DNA from: Serratia marcescens subsp. marcescens ATCC 13880
GTDB lineage: Bacteria; Pseudomonadota; Gammaproteobacteria; Enterobacterales; Enterobacteriaceae
DNA length: 64,000 bases
Assembly: GCF_017299535.1 (NCBI RefSeq)
Contig: NZ_CP071238.1
Location: 3,534,001 to 3,598,000, forward strand
Direction of reading: 5' to 3'
Shown piece by piece: positions 1-9,581 of the stretch; the first letter of the stretch is position 1; every line of letters begins with the position of its first letter. The position numbers and the translations under genes were made by a program. The notes under the pieces were generated by a model, which was given only the letters and a program-made list of their open reading frames with translations, did no database searches and was not told the DNA's origin.

Positions 1-441
1 GCCCAGCAGATAGGCGTCGGGCTGCGGCTTGCCATGTTTAACCTGCTCGGCGGTGATGAACACCGCCGGCTGCGGCAAACCGCCGGCCTGGCGGCGAGCG
101 CCGGCCACCGGCACCGAACCGGAGGTGACGATCGCCCAAGGGATGCCGAGCGCGTTCAGGCGCTCCAGCAACGCAATCGCGCCCGGCAGCGCGCGAACGC
201 CATCGGTATCCTGCGCTTCCACCTGCTCCAGCAATTGGAATTCGCGCTGAATTTCCGCTTCGCTTTCGCCCGGCATAAAGTGGCGCAGAGAAGTAATGGC
301 CTGTTTACCGTGAATGAAGTCCAGCACCGCTTGCGGGTCGACGCCGCGGCGCTCGGCCCAGTGCGTCCAGGCGCGCTCTACCGCCGGCAGCGAATCCACC
401 AGGGTGCCATCAAGATCGAACAGAAAACCCTTACACTCCAC
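1..441 (-). CDS. yfbT: HAD-family sugar phosphatase YfbT (3' end outside window)
   Basis: A haloacid dehalogenase-type phosphatase, probably acting on small sugar phosphates in the cytoplasm. The N-terminus begins MECKGFLFDLDGTLVDS, which contains motif I DxDGT with the nucleophile Asp and the general acid Asp. A later TSGS corresponds to motif II. The start is a GTG at 439-441 preceded by an AGAGG ribosome site. An ATG-only search misses it and makes the opposite strand look coding. The C-terminal part, including the second metal-binding Asp, lies beyond base 1. It sits 17 bases downstream of yfbU on the same strand, as in E. coli. The family is certain; the exact substrate is inferred from orthology. 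Confidence 0.85.
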   Translation of the reverse strand, partial: MECKGFLFDLDGTLVDSLPAVERAWTHWAERRGVDPQAVLDFIHGKQAITSLRHFMPGESEAEIQREFQLLEQVEAQDTDGVRALPGAIALLERLNALGIPWAIVTSGSVPVAGARRQAGGLPQPAVFITAEQVKHGKPQPDAYLLG

Positions 442-458
442 AGAAAACCTCTTCTTAA

Positions 459-953
459 TCAAGCATTGATGATTTGCGCTATCTCAACGGCGCTCAAGTG
501 ATACTGGCGCGGACAGGCCAACCAGATCGCCAGCATACGCTGGTATTTTTCCCACATTTTGGTCTGGGCGTTAAAACCGTGGCTGCCGGAATCAAAGTGA
601 GTATAGCGCCCCTCGGTGCTGACCAGAAAACGCACGTAACTCAGGTAGCGCGCCTCGGTCGCGGCGTCGAAGCCGAGGAACGCCAGGCGGCGCTCGTCCA
701 GATCCTGCTTCTCTTTCAGGTTGCCCCAGGAAACCTGCAGCGCATGATGCATTTCCATCACGTTGATGATGGTGCGGCACACCTCTTCGCTCAGTTCGCC
801 GAAGTCGCGATCCAGCTCGCGCATTTGCAAACCGAAGCCGCGTTCGACGATGGTTTGCAACCGGCGATAACGATCGCCGTTGTCCGGATCGAGCAAGGTC
901 ATCATCTTGTACTGATTCGACAGGATCAGCCGCTGGGCGTTGGTCATTTCCAT
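459..953 (-). CDS. yfbU: YfbU family protein (UPF0304)
   Basis: A 164-residue cytoplasmic protein of the YfbU family. Its length and sequence follow E. coli YfbU closely ([18 protein letters not shown] at the start, [13 protein letters not shown] at the end). The molecular function is not established. The start is the ATG at 953, because GAGGA lies at the right distance and the family begins there; an in-frame extension to 1001 is open but has no ribosome site. It lies upstream of yfbT in the same direction and downstream of a terminator hairpin that separates it from yfbV. Confidence 0.9.
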   Translation of the reverse strand: MEMTNAQRLILSNQYKMMTLLDPDNGDRYRRLQTIVERGFGLQMRELDRDFGELSEEVCRTIINVMEMHHALQVSWGNLKEKQDLDERRLAFLGFDAATEARYLSYVRFLVSTEGRYTHFDSGSHGFNAQTKMWEKYQRMLAIWLACPRQYHLSAVEIAQIINA

Positions 954-1064
954 CAGGATTTCCTCATTTCTGTGTGATGGCGGGAGCATCGCACAGCGCA
1001 AGAACGCAGGAAATCACAACTCGACCGTTCTTTGATTTAAACCGGGGTTATTGGCGCTTAGACG

Positions 1065-1092
1065 AAAAAGGCCGCACAACGCGGCCTTTTTT
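1065..1092 (-). terminator. Terminator hairpin after yfbV
   Basis: AAAAAGGCCGC, a five-base loop, then GCGGCCTTTTTT: a perfect 11-base stem flanked by A and T runs on both sides, so it could stop transcription in either direction. It lies four bases beyond the yfbV stop codon and separates yfbV from yfbU. Confidence 0.85.
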
Positions 1093-1095
1093 CAT

Positions 1096-1551
1096 TTACA
1101 GATCGTCGAGGAAGGTTTTGTCCAGCTGCTTGAAGGCGCGCTTGAGCAAATCAGCCAACGTCTGATAGGTCGGCGTGCCTTCGAGCGGCGCCACCGCCTG
1201 TCCGGCTTCCGTCAGCTTGTTGCGCACCTCATGGAACCATTGCAGCAGCGTCGGCGGTAGCGGCGTGACCGAACGGCGCCCCAGCCACCACAAGCCCTGC
1301 ATCGGCAGGCTGCAGGCGAACAGCGCGGTGGCGATCGCCGGGCCCAGTTGGCCGCCGAGCGCGATCTGCCAGGTCAGCGTGAAAATCGCCAACGGCGGCA
1401 TGAAACGGATAGCGAAACGGGTGGCACGCGCAACGCGGTTCTCCGGAAAGACCGGTGCCAGACGTTTGTCTGACGGCCAGGTTTTCATATAATGCTGCCC
1501 GCGCTGGAAGACCTGAAACCAGCTTACGGAACCGGACGGTTTGCTCGTCAT
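1096..1551 (-). CDS. yfbV: YfbV inner membrane protein (UPF0208)
   Basis: A 151-residue protein matching E. coli YfbV in length and order. Two hydrophobic membrane segments occupy roughly residues 40-90 (around [18 protein letters not shown] and the [18 protein letters not shown] segment). The C-terminal half is soluble and charged. E. coli YfbV has been linked to insulation of the Ter macrodomain, which I only carry over by homology. The start chosen is [11 protein letters not shown] at 1551; a six-codon upstream extension exists but is not conserved. It is transcribed divergently from ackA, as in related genomes. Confidence 0.88.
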   Translation of the reverse strand: MTSKPSGSVSWFQVFQRGQHYMKTWPSDKRLAPVFPENRVARATRFAIRFMPPLAIFTLTWQIALGGQLGPAIATALFACSLPMQGLWWLGRRSVTPLPPTLLQWFHEVRNKLTEAGQAVAPLEGTPTYQTLADLLKRAFKQLDKTFLDDL

Positions 1552-1909
1552 TGCGTACCTCAACGTCACGTAAAGAAACTAAAAGCGTGCTGCCAGAGAC
1601 CATACTAAAAAATTTGAAGCTTTAAATTTATTTTGTGTTTGCACCGGGCTATCGGTATCCTAAGCCGGCCTTGTGGCCGGTAGAAGATGACGTAAATTTT
1701 GTCAACTTTTAGCCCTATAAAAATCAAGATTATTTAAACCGCAGAGAAATCATCGGTTTTTCCATCATCCTGTGATTTGTGCACTTCACATGATGTTAAT
1801 CATAAATGTCATCGGCACTATGCGCTACGCTTGTTGTCTGATTGACGATTAATTCACCACGTGTGTTCGATTTTCTTTTAACAACACGACTATTTAAGTA
1901 GGTACTTCC
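1552..1909. promoter_or_regulatory. yfbV-ackA divergent intergenic region
   Basis: These 358 bases are AT-rich compared with the flanking genes and must hold the divergent promoters of yfbV and ackA. I see an inverted repeat CCGGCC-TTGT-GGCCGG at 1665-1680 without a T run. TTGACG near 1841 and several TA-rich hexamers could form ackA promoter elements, but no pair is clear enough to assign. No small gene is apparent. Confidence 0.5.
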
Positions 1910-3112
1910 ATGTCGAGTAAGCTAGTACTGGTTCTTAACTGCGGCAGTTCTTCTCTGAAATTCGCCATCATCGATGCCGTTAACGGCGACGAATTCCTCT
2001 CCGGTTTGGCCGAGTGTTTCCACCTGCCTGAAGCTCGCATCAAGTGGAAAATGGACGGCGCCAAACACGAAGCTGCCCTGGGGGCCGGCGCTGCACACAG
2101 CGAAGCGCTGAACTTCATTGTTAATACTATTCTGGCACAAAAACCAGAGCTTTCCGCGCAGCTGACCGCTATCGGCCACCGCATCGTGCACGGCGGCGAG
2201 AAGTTCACCGCCTCCGCCGTGATCAACGACGAAGTTCTGCAGGGTATCAAAGATTCCGTGCCGTTTGCACCACTGCACAACCCAGCTCACCTGATCGGCA
2301 TCGCGGAAGCGCTGAAATCCTTCCCTCACCTGGCTGACAAGAACGTTGCCGTGTTCGACACCGCGTTCCACCAAACCATGCCGGAAGAATCTTACCTGTA
2401 CGCCCTGCCGTACAGCCTGTACCGCGACCACGGCGTTCGCCGCTACGGCGCACACGGCACCAGCCACTTCTACGTGACTCAGGAAGCCGCGAAGATGCTG
2501 AACAAGCCGGTGGAAGAAGTGAACGTGATCACTTGCCACCTGGGCAACGGCGGTTCCGTCACCGCAGTGCGCAACGGCCAGTGCGTTGACACCTCCATGG
2601 GTCTGACCCCTCTGGAAGGCCTGGTCATGGGCACCCGCAGCGGTGACATCGATCCGGCTATCATCTTCCACCTGCACGATTCTCTGGGCATGAGCGTTGA
2701 CCAGATCAACAAGATGCTGACCAAAGAATCCGGCCTGCTGGGCCTGACCGAAGTCACCAGCGACTGCCGTTACGTTGAAGACAACTACGACAGCAAAGCC
2801 GACGCCAAACGCGCCATGGACGTGTTCTGCCACCGTCTGGCCAAATACGTCGGCGCCTACAGCGCGCTGATGGAAGGCCGTCTGGACGCGGTGATCTTCA
2901 CCGGCGGCATCGGCGAGAACGCCGGCATGGTGCGTGAGCTGACCCTGAACAAACTGGGCCTGCTGGGCTTCGAAATCGACCACGACCGCAACATGGCCGC
3001 TCGCTTCGGCAAATCCGGCGCCATCACCAAAGACGGCAGCCGCCTGGCGCTGGTGATCCCGACCAACGAAGAGTTGGTCATCGCGCAGGACGCATCCCGC
3101 CTGACCGCGTAA
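1910..3112 (+). CDS. ackA: Acetate kinase
   Basis: Catalyses acetyl phosphate + ADP to acetate + ATP, the ATP-yielding step of the Pta-AckA overflow pathway; cytoplasmic. At 400 residues it equals the E. coli enzyme. Visible family motifs are the N-terminal [12 protein letters not shown], the substrate region [11 protein letters not shown], the phosphate-binding HLGNGGSV, the GTRSGDIDP loop carrying the catalytic Arg, and a C-terminal TNEELVIA with the metal-ligand Glu. pta follows on the same strand after a 74-base gap that contains a hairpin, so the two are probably co-transcribed in part. Confidence 0.98.
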   Translation: MSSKLVLVLNCGSSSLKFAIIDAVNGDEFLSGLAECFHLPEARIKWKMDGAKHEAALGAGAAHSEALNFIVNTILAQKPELSAQLTAIGHRIVHGGEKFTASAVINDEVLQGIKDSVPFAPLHNPAHLIGIAEALKSFPHLADKNVAVFDTAFHQTMPEESYLYALPYSLYRDHGVRRYGAHGTSHFYVTQEAAKMLNKPVEEVNVITCHLGNGGSVTAVRNGQCVDTSMGLTPLEGLVMGTRSGDIDPAIIFHLHDSLGMSVDQINKMLTKESGLLGLTEVTSDCRYVEDNYDSKADAKRAMDVFCHRLAKYVGAYSALMEGRLDAVIFTGGIGENAGMVRELTLNKLGLLGFEIDHDRNMAARFGKSGAITKDGSRLALVIPTNEELVIAQDASRLTA

Positions 3113-3122
3113 TGCTCTCAAA

Positions 3123-3155
3123 ACACCGTCAGCCCAGGCTGACGGTGTTGTTTTA
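3123..3155 (+). terminator. Intercistronic hairpin between ackA and pta
   Basis: AACACCGTCAGCC and GGCTGACGGTGTT form a perfect 13-base stem with a two-base loop, followed by GTTTT. It looks like a rho-independent terminator placed inside the ackA-pta operon, so it probably acts as a partial terminator or an mRNA 3' end stabiliser for ackA. Confidence 0.7.
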
Positions 3156-3186
3156 GCCTCATGTTAATCGTGAAGAGGACTATTCT

Positions 3187-5343
3187 GTGTCACGTACTAT
3201 TATGTTGATCCCCACCGGCACCAGCGTCGGCCTGACCAGCGTCAGCCTGGGTGTCATCCGCTCCATGGAGCAAAAAGGCGTTCGTCTGAGCGTGTTCAAG
3301 CCTATCGCTCAACCGCGCACCGGCGACAACGCCCTCGACCAGACCACCACCATCATCCGCAGCAACTCCACTATCCCGGCGGCCGAACCGCTGCGCATGG
3401 ATTACGTTGAAGGCCTGCTGAGCTCCAACCAGCAAGACGTGCTGATGGAAGAGATCGTGGCGCGCTACCACGAGAACACCAAAGACGCGGAAGTGGTGCT
3501 GATCGAAGGCCTGGTGCCGACCCGCAAACACCAGTTCGCCAACGCGCTGAACTACGAGATCGCCAAAACCCTGAACGCCGAGATCGTCTTCGTGCTGGCG
3601 CTGGGCAACGACTCCCCGGCGCAGCTGAAAGAGCGCATCGAACTGGCGCGCACCAGCTTCGGCGGCAGCAAGAACAAAAACATCACCGGCGTTATCATCA
3701 ACAAGCTGAACGCGCCGGTCGACGATCAGGGCCGCACCCGTCCTGACTTGTCCGAAATCTTCGACGATTCCACCAAAGCCAGCATCGCCCACGTCGATCC
3801 TGCGCAGCTGTTCGCCAACAGCCCGCTGCCGGTTCTGGGCTGCGTGCCGTGGAGCTTCGATCTGATCGCCACCCGCGCCATCGACATGGCTCGCCACCTG
3901 AAGGCCCGCGTGGTCAACGAAGGCGACATCATGACCCGCCGCGTGAAGTCCGTGACCTTCTGTGCGCGCAGCATCCCGCACATGCTGGAACACTTCCGCC
4001 CAGGCTCCCTGCTGGTGACCTCCGCAGACCGTCCTGACGTGCTGGTCTCCGCCTGCCTGGCGGCGATGAACGGCGTGGAAATCGGCGCCATCCTGCTGAC
4101 CGGCGGCTACGCCATCGACGAGCCGATCAAGAAGCTGTGCGAACGCGCCTTCCAGACCGGCCTGCCGGTGTTCATGGTCGACACCAACACCTGGCAGACC
4201 TCGCTGAGCCTGCAGAGCTTCAACCTCGAAGTGCCTGCGGACGACCACCAGCGCATCGAGAAAGTGCAGAACTACGTGGCCAGCCACATCAGCACCGAGT
4301 GGATCGATTCGCTGACCGCCACCTCCGAGCGTTCACGCCGCCTGTCTCCACCGGCGTTCCGTTACGAGCTGACCGAGCTGGCGCGTAAAGCCGGCAAGCG
4401 CATCGTGCTGCCGGAAGGCGACGAGCCGCGCACTGTGAAAGCGGCGGCCATCTGTGCCGAACGCGGCATCGCGGAATGCGTGCTGCTCGGCAACCCGGAC
4501 GAGATCCAGCGCGTCGCGGCGGCGCAAGGCGTTGAGCTGGGCAAAGGCATCGAAATCGTCGATCCGGTCGCCGTGCGTGAAAACTATGTGCCGCGTCTGG
4601 TTGAGCTGCGCAAGAGCAAGGGCATGACCGAAGTGGTCGCGCGCGAGCAGCTGGAAGACAACGTGGTGCTCGGCACCCTGATGCTGGAACAAGGCGAAGT
4701 CGACGGTCTGGTCTCCGGCGCGGTTCACACCACCGCCAACACCATCCGTCCGCCGTTGCAGCTGATCAAAACCGCGCCGGGCAGCTCGCTGGTGTCCTCC
4801 GTGTTCTTCATGCTGTTGCCTGACCAGGTACTGGTCTACGGCGACTGCGCGATCAACCCGGATCCGACCGCCGAGCAGTTGTCTGAAATCGCCATCCAGT
4901 CTGCGGATTCCGCCGCGGCCTTCGGCATCGAGCCGCGCGTGGCGATGATCTCCTACTCCACCGGCAACTCCGGTGCGGGCAGCGACGTCGAGAAAGTGCG
5001 CGAAGCGACCCGTCTGGCGCAGGAAAAACGCCCGGACCTGATCATCGACGGCCCTCTGCAGTACGACGCCGCCATCATGGCCGACGTTGCCAAGTCCAAG
5101 GCGCCGAACTCACCGGTGGCCGGCCAGGCGACCGTGTTCATCTTCCCGGATCTGAACACCGGCAACACCACCTACAAAGCGGTACAGCGTTCCGCTGACC
5201 TGGTCTCCATCGGGCCGATGCTGCAAGGCATGCGCAAGCCGGTGAACGACCTGTCGCGCGGCGCACTGGTTGACGATATCGTCTACACCGTTGCGCTGAC
5301 GGCGATCCAGTCTTCCCAGGCTGACGCTGCCGCCAAGGCCTGA
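3187..5343 (+). CDS. pta: Phosphate acetyltransferase
   Basis: Interconverts acetyl-CoA + phosphate and acetyl phosphate + CoA, feeding AckA. At 718 residues this is the long enterobacterial type. The N-terminal third is a P-loop/dethiobiotin synthetase-like domain ([16 protein letters not shown] near residue 7), the middle is a DRTGG-like regulatory domain, and the C-terminal catalytic PTA domain begins near residue 390 ([15 protein letters not shown]) and includes [10 protein letters not shown]. The start is GTG at 3187, supported by GAAGAGGA upstream and by the conserved [12 protein letters not shown] bidirectional terminator follows. Confidence 0.98.
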   Translation: MSRTIMLIPTGTSVGLTSVSLGVIRSMEQKGVRLSVFKPIAQPRTGDNALDQTTTIIRSNSTIPAAEPLRMDYVEGLLSSNQQDVLMEEIVARYHENTKDAEVVLIEGLVPTRKHQFANALNYEIAKTLNAEIVFVLALGNDSPAQLKERIELARTSFGGSKNKNITGVIINKLNAPVDDQGRTRPDLSEIFDDSTKASIAHVDPAQLFANSPLPVLGCVPWSFDLIATRAIDMARHLKARVVNEGDIMTRRVKSVTFCARSIPHMLEHFRPGSLLVTSADRPDVLVSACLAAMNGVEIGAILLTGGYAIDEPIKKLCERAFQTGLPVFMVDTNTWQTSLSLQSFNLEVPADDHQRIEKVQNYVASHISTEWIDSLTATSERSRRLSPPAFRYELTELARKAGKRIVLPEGDEPRTVKAAAICAERGIAECVLLGNPDEIQRVAAAQGVELGKGIEIVDPVAVRENYVPRLVELRKSKGMTEVVAREQLEDNVVLGTLMLEQGEVDGLVSGAVHTTANTIRPPLQLIKTAPGSSLVSSVFFMLLPDQVLVYGDCAINPDPTAEQLSEIAIQSADSAAAFGIEPRVAMISYSTGNSGAGSDVEKVREATRLAQEKRPDLIIDGPLQYDAAIMADVAKSKAPNSPVAGQATVFIFPDLNTGNTTYKAVQRSADLVSIGPMLQGMRKPVNDLSRGALVDDIVYTVALTAIQSSQADAAAKA

Positions 5344-5363
5344 TATTCTTCAGGTTGAGCGAT

Positions 5364-5399
5364 AAAAAAGCGCCGGTCATTGACCGGCGCTTTTCTTTT
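5364..5399. terminator. Bidirectional terminator between pta and the transketolase operon
   Basis: AAGCGCCGGTCA and TGACCGGCGCTT form a long GC-rich stem with an A run on the left and a T run on the right. It lies between the convergent pta and transketolase genes and can terminate both. Confidence 0.9.
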
Positions 5400-5406
5400 G
5401 CGTTCC

Positions 5407-6366
5407 CTAACGCGCCAGTAATTGCCCGGCGGCCTCCAGAATATGTTCGGCGGTCAGGCCATACTCCTGCTGTAAAAACGCCTGGGTGCCCACCTGGCCG
5501 TAACGCTCCTTCACTCCCACGCGCCGCATCGGCGTCGGGCACTCCTCCGCCAGCACCTCCGCCACCGCCGATCCCAACCCGTTATGAATGCTGTGGTTCT
5601 CACAGGTGACGATGCGTCCGGTCTTGGCCGCGTAGGTTTTGATCAGTTCACGGTCGATAGGCTTGAGGGTGAACATATCGATCACCGCCGCGCTGACGCC
5701 CTGCCGCGCCAGCATCTCCGCCGCCTTCAGCGCCTCCGCCACCATGATGCCGTTGGCGATCAGCGTGACGTCGTCGCCATCGCGCAGCAGGTTGCCCTTG
5801 CCGATGGTAAAGCGCGAGCCTTCCTGGTAGATGCGCGTCGCCTGCTTGCGAATGGTGCGCACCCAGTAGAAGCCGTGCAGATCCATCAGTTGGCGCAGAA
5901 CGTCGGCGAACATGGTGGCGTCGGTCACTTCCAGCACCACCGAATGCGCCAGCCCGCGCACAATGCCCATGTCCTCGAACGACATGTGGGTGCCGCCGTT
6001 GTGGCAGGCGCTTACCCCGGCGTCGGAAGCGATCACCTTGACGTTGTTGCGCTGGTAATCCAGCGACATGAACAGCTGATCGAAACAGCGGCGGCTGGCG
6101 AAGGCGGTGAAGGTATGCACGAACGGCACCCGGCCGGTAAGCGACAGCCCGGCGGCGACGCCGATCACGTTGGCCTCCATGATGCCGCAGTTGATCACGT
6201 GCTGCGGGTGATCCTTGTGCACGCCGTCCATCGCCATCGAGCTCATCAAATCCGCCTCCAGCGCGATGATCGGCGCGCCCGCCTCAATCTGCCGCCGCAC
6301 CGCGCCGGCGTAGACTTTGCGCATTTCGACGGCGTCGTTTTCCAACTGCGTCACTACGTTAAACAT
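5407..6366 (-). CDS. Transketolase, C-terminal subunit
   Basis: A 319-residue protein carrying the pyrimidine-binding domain and the C-terminal domain of a transketolase, i.e. the second half of a two-subunit enzyme. It resembles the Salmonella protein found beside ackA-pta and the C-terminal half of transketolase or DXP synthase. Visible are EADLMSS near residue 37, the conserved NCGIMEANVIGVAAGLS (the Glu that activates thiamine diphosphate), and ENHSIHNGLGSAVAEVL near residue 271. It is the last gene of the PTS operon and overlaps the N-subunit gene by eight bases, which implies coupled translation. It probably acts on the sugar phosphate delivered by the PTS; the substrate is unknown. Confidence 0.88.
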   Translation of the reverse strand: MFNVVTQLENDAVEMRKVYAGAVRRQIEAGAPIIALEADLMSSMAMDGVHKDHPQHVINCGIMEANVIGVAAGLSLTGRVPFVHTFTAFASRRCFDQLFMSLDYQRNNVKVIASDAGVSACHNGGTHMSFEDMGIVRGLAHSVVLEVTDATMFADVLRQLMDLHGFYWVRTIRKQATRIYQEGSRFTIGKGNLLRDGDDVTLIANGIMVAEALKAAEMLARQGVSAAVIDMFTLKPIDRELIKTYAAKTGRIVTCENHSIHNGLGSAVAEVLAEECPTPMRRVGVKERYGQVGTQAFLQQEYGLTAEHILEAAGQLLAR

Positions 6367-7210
6367 GGGCGGCCTCCAGTTCGGCGATGGCTTTTTCGAT
6401 CTCCAGCTGCACGTCCGGCGTCAGGCGCAGGTGGTGTGAGTTCGACAGGTTTTCCAGATAGGTCACGCCCTGTCCCTTGATGCTGTCGAGCACGATCGCC
6501 AGCGGCCGCTGTTCGCCGCCGCGCGCCGGCGCTACCGCCGCCAGCAGCGCCGCGATGTCGTCGCCCTTGATGGTTTGCACCTCAAAGCCGAAGGCGCGGA
6601 ACTTGGCGGCCAGATCGAACGGTTGGATCACCTCGTCCAGCGCGCCGTCCAGCTGTTGCTTGTTGTAATCGATAAACAGCGTCAGGTTGTTCAGGTTGTG
6701 GTGGGCGATAAACTGGAACGCCTCCCAGCACTGCCCTTCATTCAGCTCTCCGTCGCCGAGGATGCTGAACACCCGGTTGCGCCGCCCCGCCAGCCGATGG
6801 GATAACGCCATGCCGGCGGCGATCGACACGCCCTGCCCCAGTGAGCCGGTGGTGGCGTCCACGCCGCGCGTGCGCAGCCGGTCCGGGTGGCTCGGCAGGC
6901 GCGTGCCGTTCTGATTGAGGGTCTTCAGTTCCGCCAGCGGGAAGTAGCCCTTGATCGCCAGCGTGCTGTACAGCGCCGGGCCGGCGTGCCCTTTCGACAG
7001 CACGAAGTCATCGCGCTCCGGCCAGTCCGGGTCCGCCGGATCGATGCGCATCACGCCGCCGTACAGCACCGCCAGCGTCTCCACCACCGACATGCAGCCG
7101 CCGTAGTGGCCGAAGCCCAGCCCGGTCAGCGCTTTCAGCGTTTCCAGACGGATCGCGCGCGCCAGAGTGCGCAGCTCTTCAATTTCCGTTTCGCTCGTTG
7201 TGTCGTTCAT
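6359..7210 (-). CDS. Transketolase, N-terminal subunit
   Basis: A 283-residue protein with the thiamine diphosphate-binding half of transketolase. The pyrophosphate/metal motif GDGELNEGQ runs on to a conserved DYN about 30 residues later, and a catalytic-type SKGHAGPALYS lies near residue 90. The start is ATG at 7210 with GAGGG upstream; a TTG one codon earlier is less likely. It ends inside the next gene (eight-base overlap). With its partner it would form a heterotetramer that transfers ketol units between sugar phosphates. A full-length tktA/tktB-type gene is not in this window. Confidence 0.88.
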   Translation of the reverse strand: MNDTTSETEIEELRTLARAIRLETLKALTGLGFGHYGGCMSVVETLAVLYGGVMRIDPADPDWPERDDFVLSKGHAGPALYSTLAIKGYFPLAELKTLNQNGTRLPSHPDRLRTRGVDATTGSLGQGVSIAAGMALSHRLAGRRNRVFSILGDGELNEGQCWEAFQFIAHHNLNNLTLFIDYNKQQLDGALDEVIQPFDLAAKFRAFGFEVQTIKGDDIAALLAAVAPARGGEQRPLAIVLDSIKGQGVTYLENLSNSHHLRLTPDVQLEIEKAIAELEAAHV

Positions 7211-7223
7211 CAATCTGCCCTCG

Positions 7224-8603
7224 TTATTTCTCGACGCGGTCAGCAGCCGGCGCGCCTTTGCGTTTTCTCAAGAAGTTATGCGCCACCAGCAGCGCGAACA
7301 CGGCGACGATCGCCAGCATGATCATCTCCTTCGACATAAAGCGCGCCATATTGCCCAGCAGGATGCCGATCACGCCGAAGTCAGCGTCAGAGAAGGTGGT
7401 GTTGGCAAAACCAAGCGCCCCCAGCACCGGCAACAGCAGCACCGGCAGGAAGGTGATCAGCAGTCCGTTGGCGAAGGCGCCCAGCATCGCGCCGCGCCGC
7501 CCGCCGGTCGCGTTGCCGAACACCCCGGCGGTAGCGCCGGTGAAGAAATGCGGCACCACGCCAGGCAGGATCAGCACCATCTTCAGTTGCCCCAGCAGGA
7601 ACAGCCCGGCCAACCCGCCAAGGAAGCTGAACAGGAAGCCGATCAGCACCGCGTTGGGGGCATAGGGATAAACCACCGGGCAATCCAGCGCCGGCCGCGC
7701 GTTAGGCACCAGTTTTTCCGAGAAGCCGGTGAACGCCGGCACGATCTCCGCCAGAATCAAGCGCACGCCCTGCAGAATGATGAACACCCCGGCGGCGAAG
7801 GTGATGGCCTGGATAATCGAATACACCAGGTAGTTCTGGCCGCCACTGAGCTCGCTTTCCACATAGGCCCGCCCGGCGCAGATCGCCAGGATCAGGTAGA
7901 TGACGATCATGGTCATCGAGATCGAAATGGAACTGTCGCGCAGGAAGCTGAGGTTTTTCGGCAGGTTCATCTCCTCTGTCGAGCGCGAGTTCTTACCCAC
8001 CTTCGAGCCGATCCAGCCGGACAGCACATAGCCCAGGGTGCCGAAGTGGCCGAAAGCGATATCGTCGTTGCCGGTGATGCGGCGCATATAGCGCTGGGCG
8101 ATCGCCGGGAAGAACGCCATCACCAGCCCCAGGGTCAACGCGCCGGTAAACACCAGTTGCACGCCCTCGAAGCCCGCCACCGTCAGGATGATGCCGATCA
8201 TGCAGGCCATGTAGAAGGTGTGGTGGCCGGTGAGGAAGATGTATTTCAGCCGGGTGAAGCGCGCCACCACGATGTTCGCCACCATGCCGAACGCCATGAT
8301 CAAGGCGGTGGAAGCGCCGTATTTCTCCAGCGCGATAGAGACGATCGCTTCGTTGTTCGGAATGATGCCCTGAATATTAAATGCGTGTTCGAACATGCCG
8401 CCCAACGGATTGAGCGACCCGACCAATACCGTGGCGCCGCCGCCCAAAACGATAAAGCCGAGAATGGTTTTTACCGTGCCTTTCACCACGTCGGAAAAGG
8501 ATTTCTTTTGCGCCAGCAAACCGATCAGCGCAATAAGCCCGACCAGCACCGAAGGCACCTTTAATATATCCACCACAAACTTAAGCGTTTCCTGGATAAA
8601 CAT
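7224..8603 (-). CDS. PTS permease EIIC, ascorbate (UlaA/SgaT) family
   Basis: A 459-residue integral membrane protein with about ten hydrophobic segments, matching the EIIC of the L-ascorbate PTS family. Examples are TVKTILGFIVLGGGATVLVG near residue 45 and the GLFLLGQLKMVLILPGVVPHFFTG region in the second half. It forms the sugar channel fed by the separate EIIB and EIIA. The start is ATG at 8603 with GAGG five bases before it; a GTG two codons earlier is an alternative. It is the third gene of the operon, 23 bases after EIIB. Family membership does not prove ascorbate transport, because no ulaG/ulaD-type genes are nearby; the linked transketolase suggests a pentose- or pentulose-like substrate. 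Confidence 0.88.
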   Translation of the reverse strand: MFIQETLKFVVDILKVPSVLVGLIALIGLLAQKKSFSDVVKGTVKTILGFIVLGGGATVLVGSLNPLGGMFEHAFNIQGIIPNNEAIVSIALEKYGASTALIMAFGMVANIVVARFTRLKYIFLTGHHTFYMACMIGIILTVAGFEGVQLVFTGALTLGLVMAFFPAIAQRYMRRITGNDDIAFGHFGTLGYVLSGWIGSKVGKNSRSTEEMNLPKNLSFLRDSSISISMTMIVIYLILAICAGRAYVESELSGGQNYLVYSIIQAITFAAGVFIILQGVRLILAEIVPAFTGFSEKLVPNARPALDCPVVYPYAPNAVLIGFLFSFLGGLAGLFLLGQLKMVLILPGVVPHFFTGATAGVFGNATGGRRGAMLGAFANGLLITFLPVLLLPVLGALGFANTTFSDADFGVIGILLGNMARFMSKEMIMLAIVAVFALLVAHNFLRKRKGAPAADRVEK

Positions 8604-8626
8604 ATCCACCTCGCCAATCGTTTTAT

Positions 8627-8908
8627 TCAGAGGATTGAGTGGGCTTCGAAGTAAGCGCGCAGCTTGGCTTCCAGCTCATTGATGTCGATGATGTTGCTGA
8701 TCACCACCAGCTGCTCGGCCGGCACGCTGGCGCTGTCGGCGATGTCTTTCGCCATCACGAACACGTCGGCTGCGCCGGGGGTGGCCGACGACAGGTCAGA
8801 GTGTTCGACCTCGGCCTCCACGCCCATTTTTTTCAGCACCTTTTTAATATTCATTTCCACCATAAAACTGCTGCCGAGACCGGAACCGCAAATCGCCATG
8901 ATTTTCAT
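8627..8908 (-). CDS. PTS EIIB, ascorbate/galactitol-type
   Basis: A 93-residue cytoplasmic phosphocarrier. The N-terminus MKIMAICGSGLGSSFMVEM holds the CGSGLGSS loop with phospho-acceptor Cys7, typical of the lactose/ascorbate EIIB fold. The start is ATG at 8908, six bases after AGGTGG; a GTG three codons upstream overlaps that ribosome site and is rejected. It passes phosphate from EIIA to the substrate during transport through EIIC. Confidence 0.9.
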   Translation of the reverse strand: MKIMAICGSGLGSSFMVEMNIKKVLKKMGVEAEVEHSDLSSATPGAADVFVMAKDIADSASVPAEQLVVISNIIDINELEAKLRAYFEAHSIL

Positions 8909-8945
8909 GATATCCACCTGTTGAATTTAGCGTGTAGGGTAGCGC

Positions 8946-8965
8946 CGCCGGTCATATTCCCGGCG
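8946..8965 (-). other. Intercistronic hairpin between EIIA and EIIB genes
   Basis: CGCCGG and CCGGCG are separated by eight bases, in the 92-base gap between the EIIA stop and the EIIB start. There is no T run, so it more likely protects or processes mRNA than terminates it. This gap is the longest inside the operon. Confidence 0.5.
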
Positions 8966-9000
8966 TTGTTAGCATTAATCGTGCTCCTGGTGATTAAACG

Positions 9001-9444
9001 TTAATAGCGGGCGATAATATCCTCGATTTGTCGTTTATCTTTGGCGTGAAATAACGCCTCCATTGCCTGATTGTCTGAAAATAATTCAGCCAGTTGCGAA
9101 ATCAATTCGATGTGGCTGTTGCCGTCGGGCGCGGAAAGCGTCACCACCACCTGAACCGGATCGTTATCCGCGGAATGAAAGTTCACCCCCTGATGGATCT
9201 TCAACAGCGATAACCCCAGCGCGTTGGCGCCCTCCTCGGGCCGGGCGTGTGGCATGGCGATGCCCGGCGCCAGGACGAAGTAAGGGCCGAGCGTCTCCTG
9301 CTGATGAAAGATGGCCGTCAGATAATTCGGCGTAATCACGCCGTCTTGCAGCAGCGGCTGCGCGCTCAGCGTTACCGCCTGGCGCCAGTCCTCCACCCGT
9401 TCGCACAGCTGTATATGATCGGCGGTCAGCCACTCTTTCAGCAC
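9001..9444 (-). CDS. PTS EIIA, mannitol/fructose (UlaC-like) type
   Basis: A 147-residue PTS EIIA of the Fru/Mtl/UlaC class. The active-site segment GIAMPHARPEEGA contains the phospho-acceptor His66. It accepts phosphate from HPr and passes it to EIIB. The start is GTG at 9442-9444 with GGAGG seven bases before it. It is the first gene of the five-gene operon, so its upstream region carries the operon's promoter and control sites. Confidence 0.9.
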   Translation of the reverse strand: MLKEWLTADHIQLCERVEDWRQAVTLSAQPLLQDGVITPNYLTAIFHQQETLGPYFVLAPGIAMPHARPEEGANALGLSLLKIHQGVNFHSADNDPVQVVVTLSAPDGNSHIELISQLAELFSDNQAMEALFHAKDKRQIEDIIARY

Positions 9445-9502
9445 GTTATCCTCCCGAGAATCGATGATTGCGGCCGGTGATTAATTCACCGACGACGGTA
9501 AA

Positions 9503-9508
9503 ACTTTA
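9503..9508 (-). promoter_or_regulatory. Predicted -10 element of the PTS operon promoter
   Basis: TAAAGT on the minus strand would place the transcription start near 9496. The CRP-type site centred at 9537.5 then lies at about -41.5, the standard class II activation position. No good -35 is present, as expected for such a promoter. Confidence 0.55.
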
Positions 9509-9529
9509 ATCAACCCCTCCCGGCCACAC

Positions 9530-9545
9530 AGTGATGGATATCACA
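9530..9545. promoter_or_regulatory. CRP-cAMP binding site
   Basis: AGTGATGGATATCACA matches TGTGA-N6-TCACA with one mismatch. Its spacing from the predicted -10 fits activation of the PTS operon in the absence of glucose. Confidence 0.7.
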
Positions 9546-9546
9546 A

Positions 9547-9571
9547 AGATAGCGCTACCAAAGCGCTATCA
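9547..9571. promoter_or_regulatory. Two imperfect regulator operators
   Basis: AGATAGCGCTACCA (9547-9560) and CCAAAGCGCTATCA (9558-9571) both contain the AGCGCT core of the perfect operator downstream. Their centres are 11 bases apart, so they lie on the same face of the helix. Confidence 0.6.
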
Positions 9572-9581
9572 TGCAGATCTG

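Noticed and set aside
1772..1795. CRP-like TGTGA...TCACA upstream of ackA
   Set aside because: The half-sites are separated by ten bases instead of six, so the geometry does not fit CRP.
7167..8564. 465-codon open frame opposite the EIIC gene
   Set aside because: EIIC has clear membrane segments and an operon context; the opposite frame is His/Gln/Arg-rich noise.
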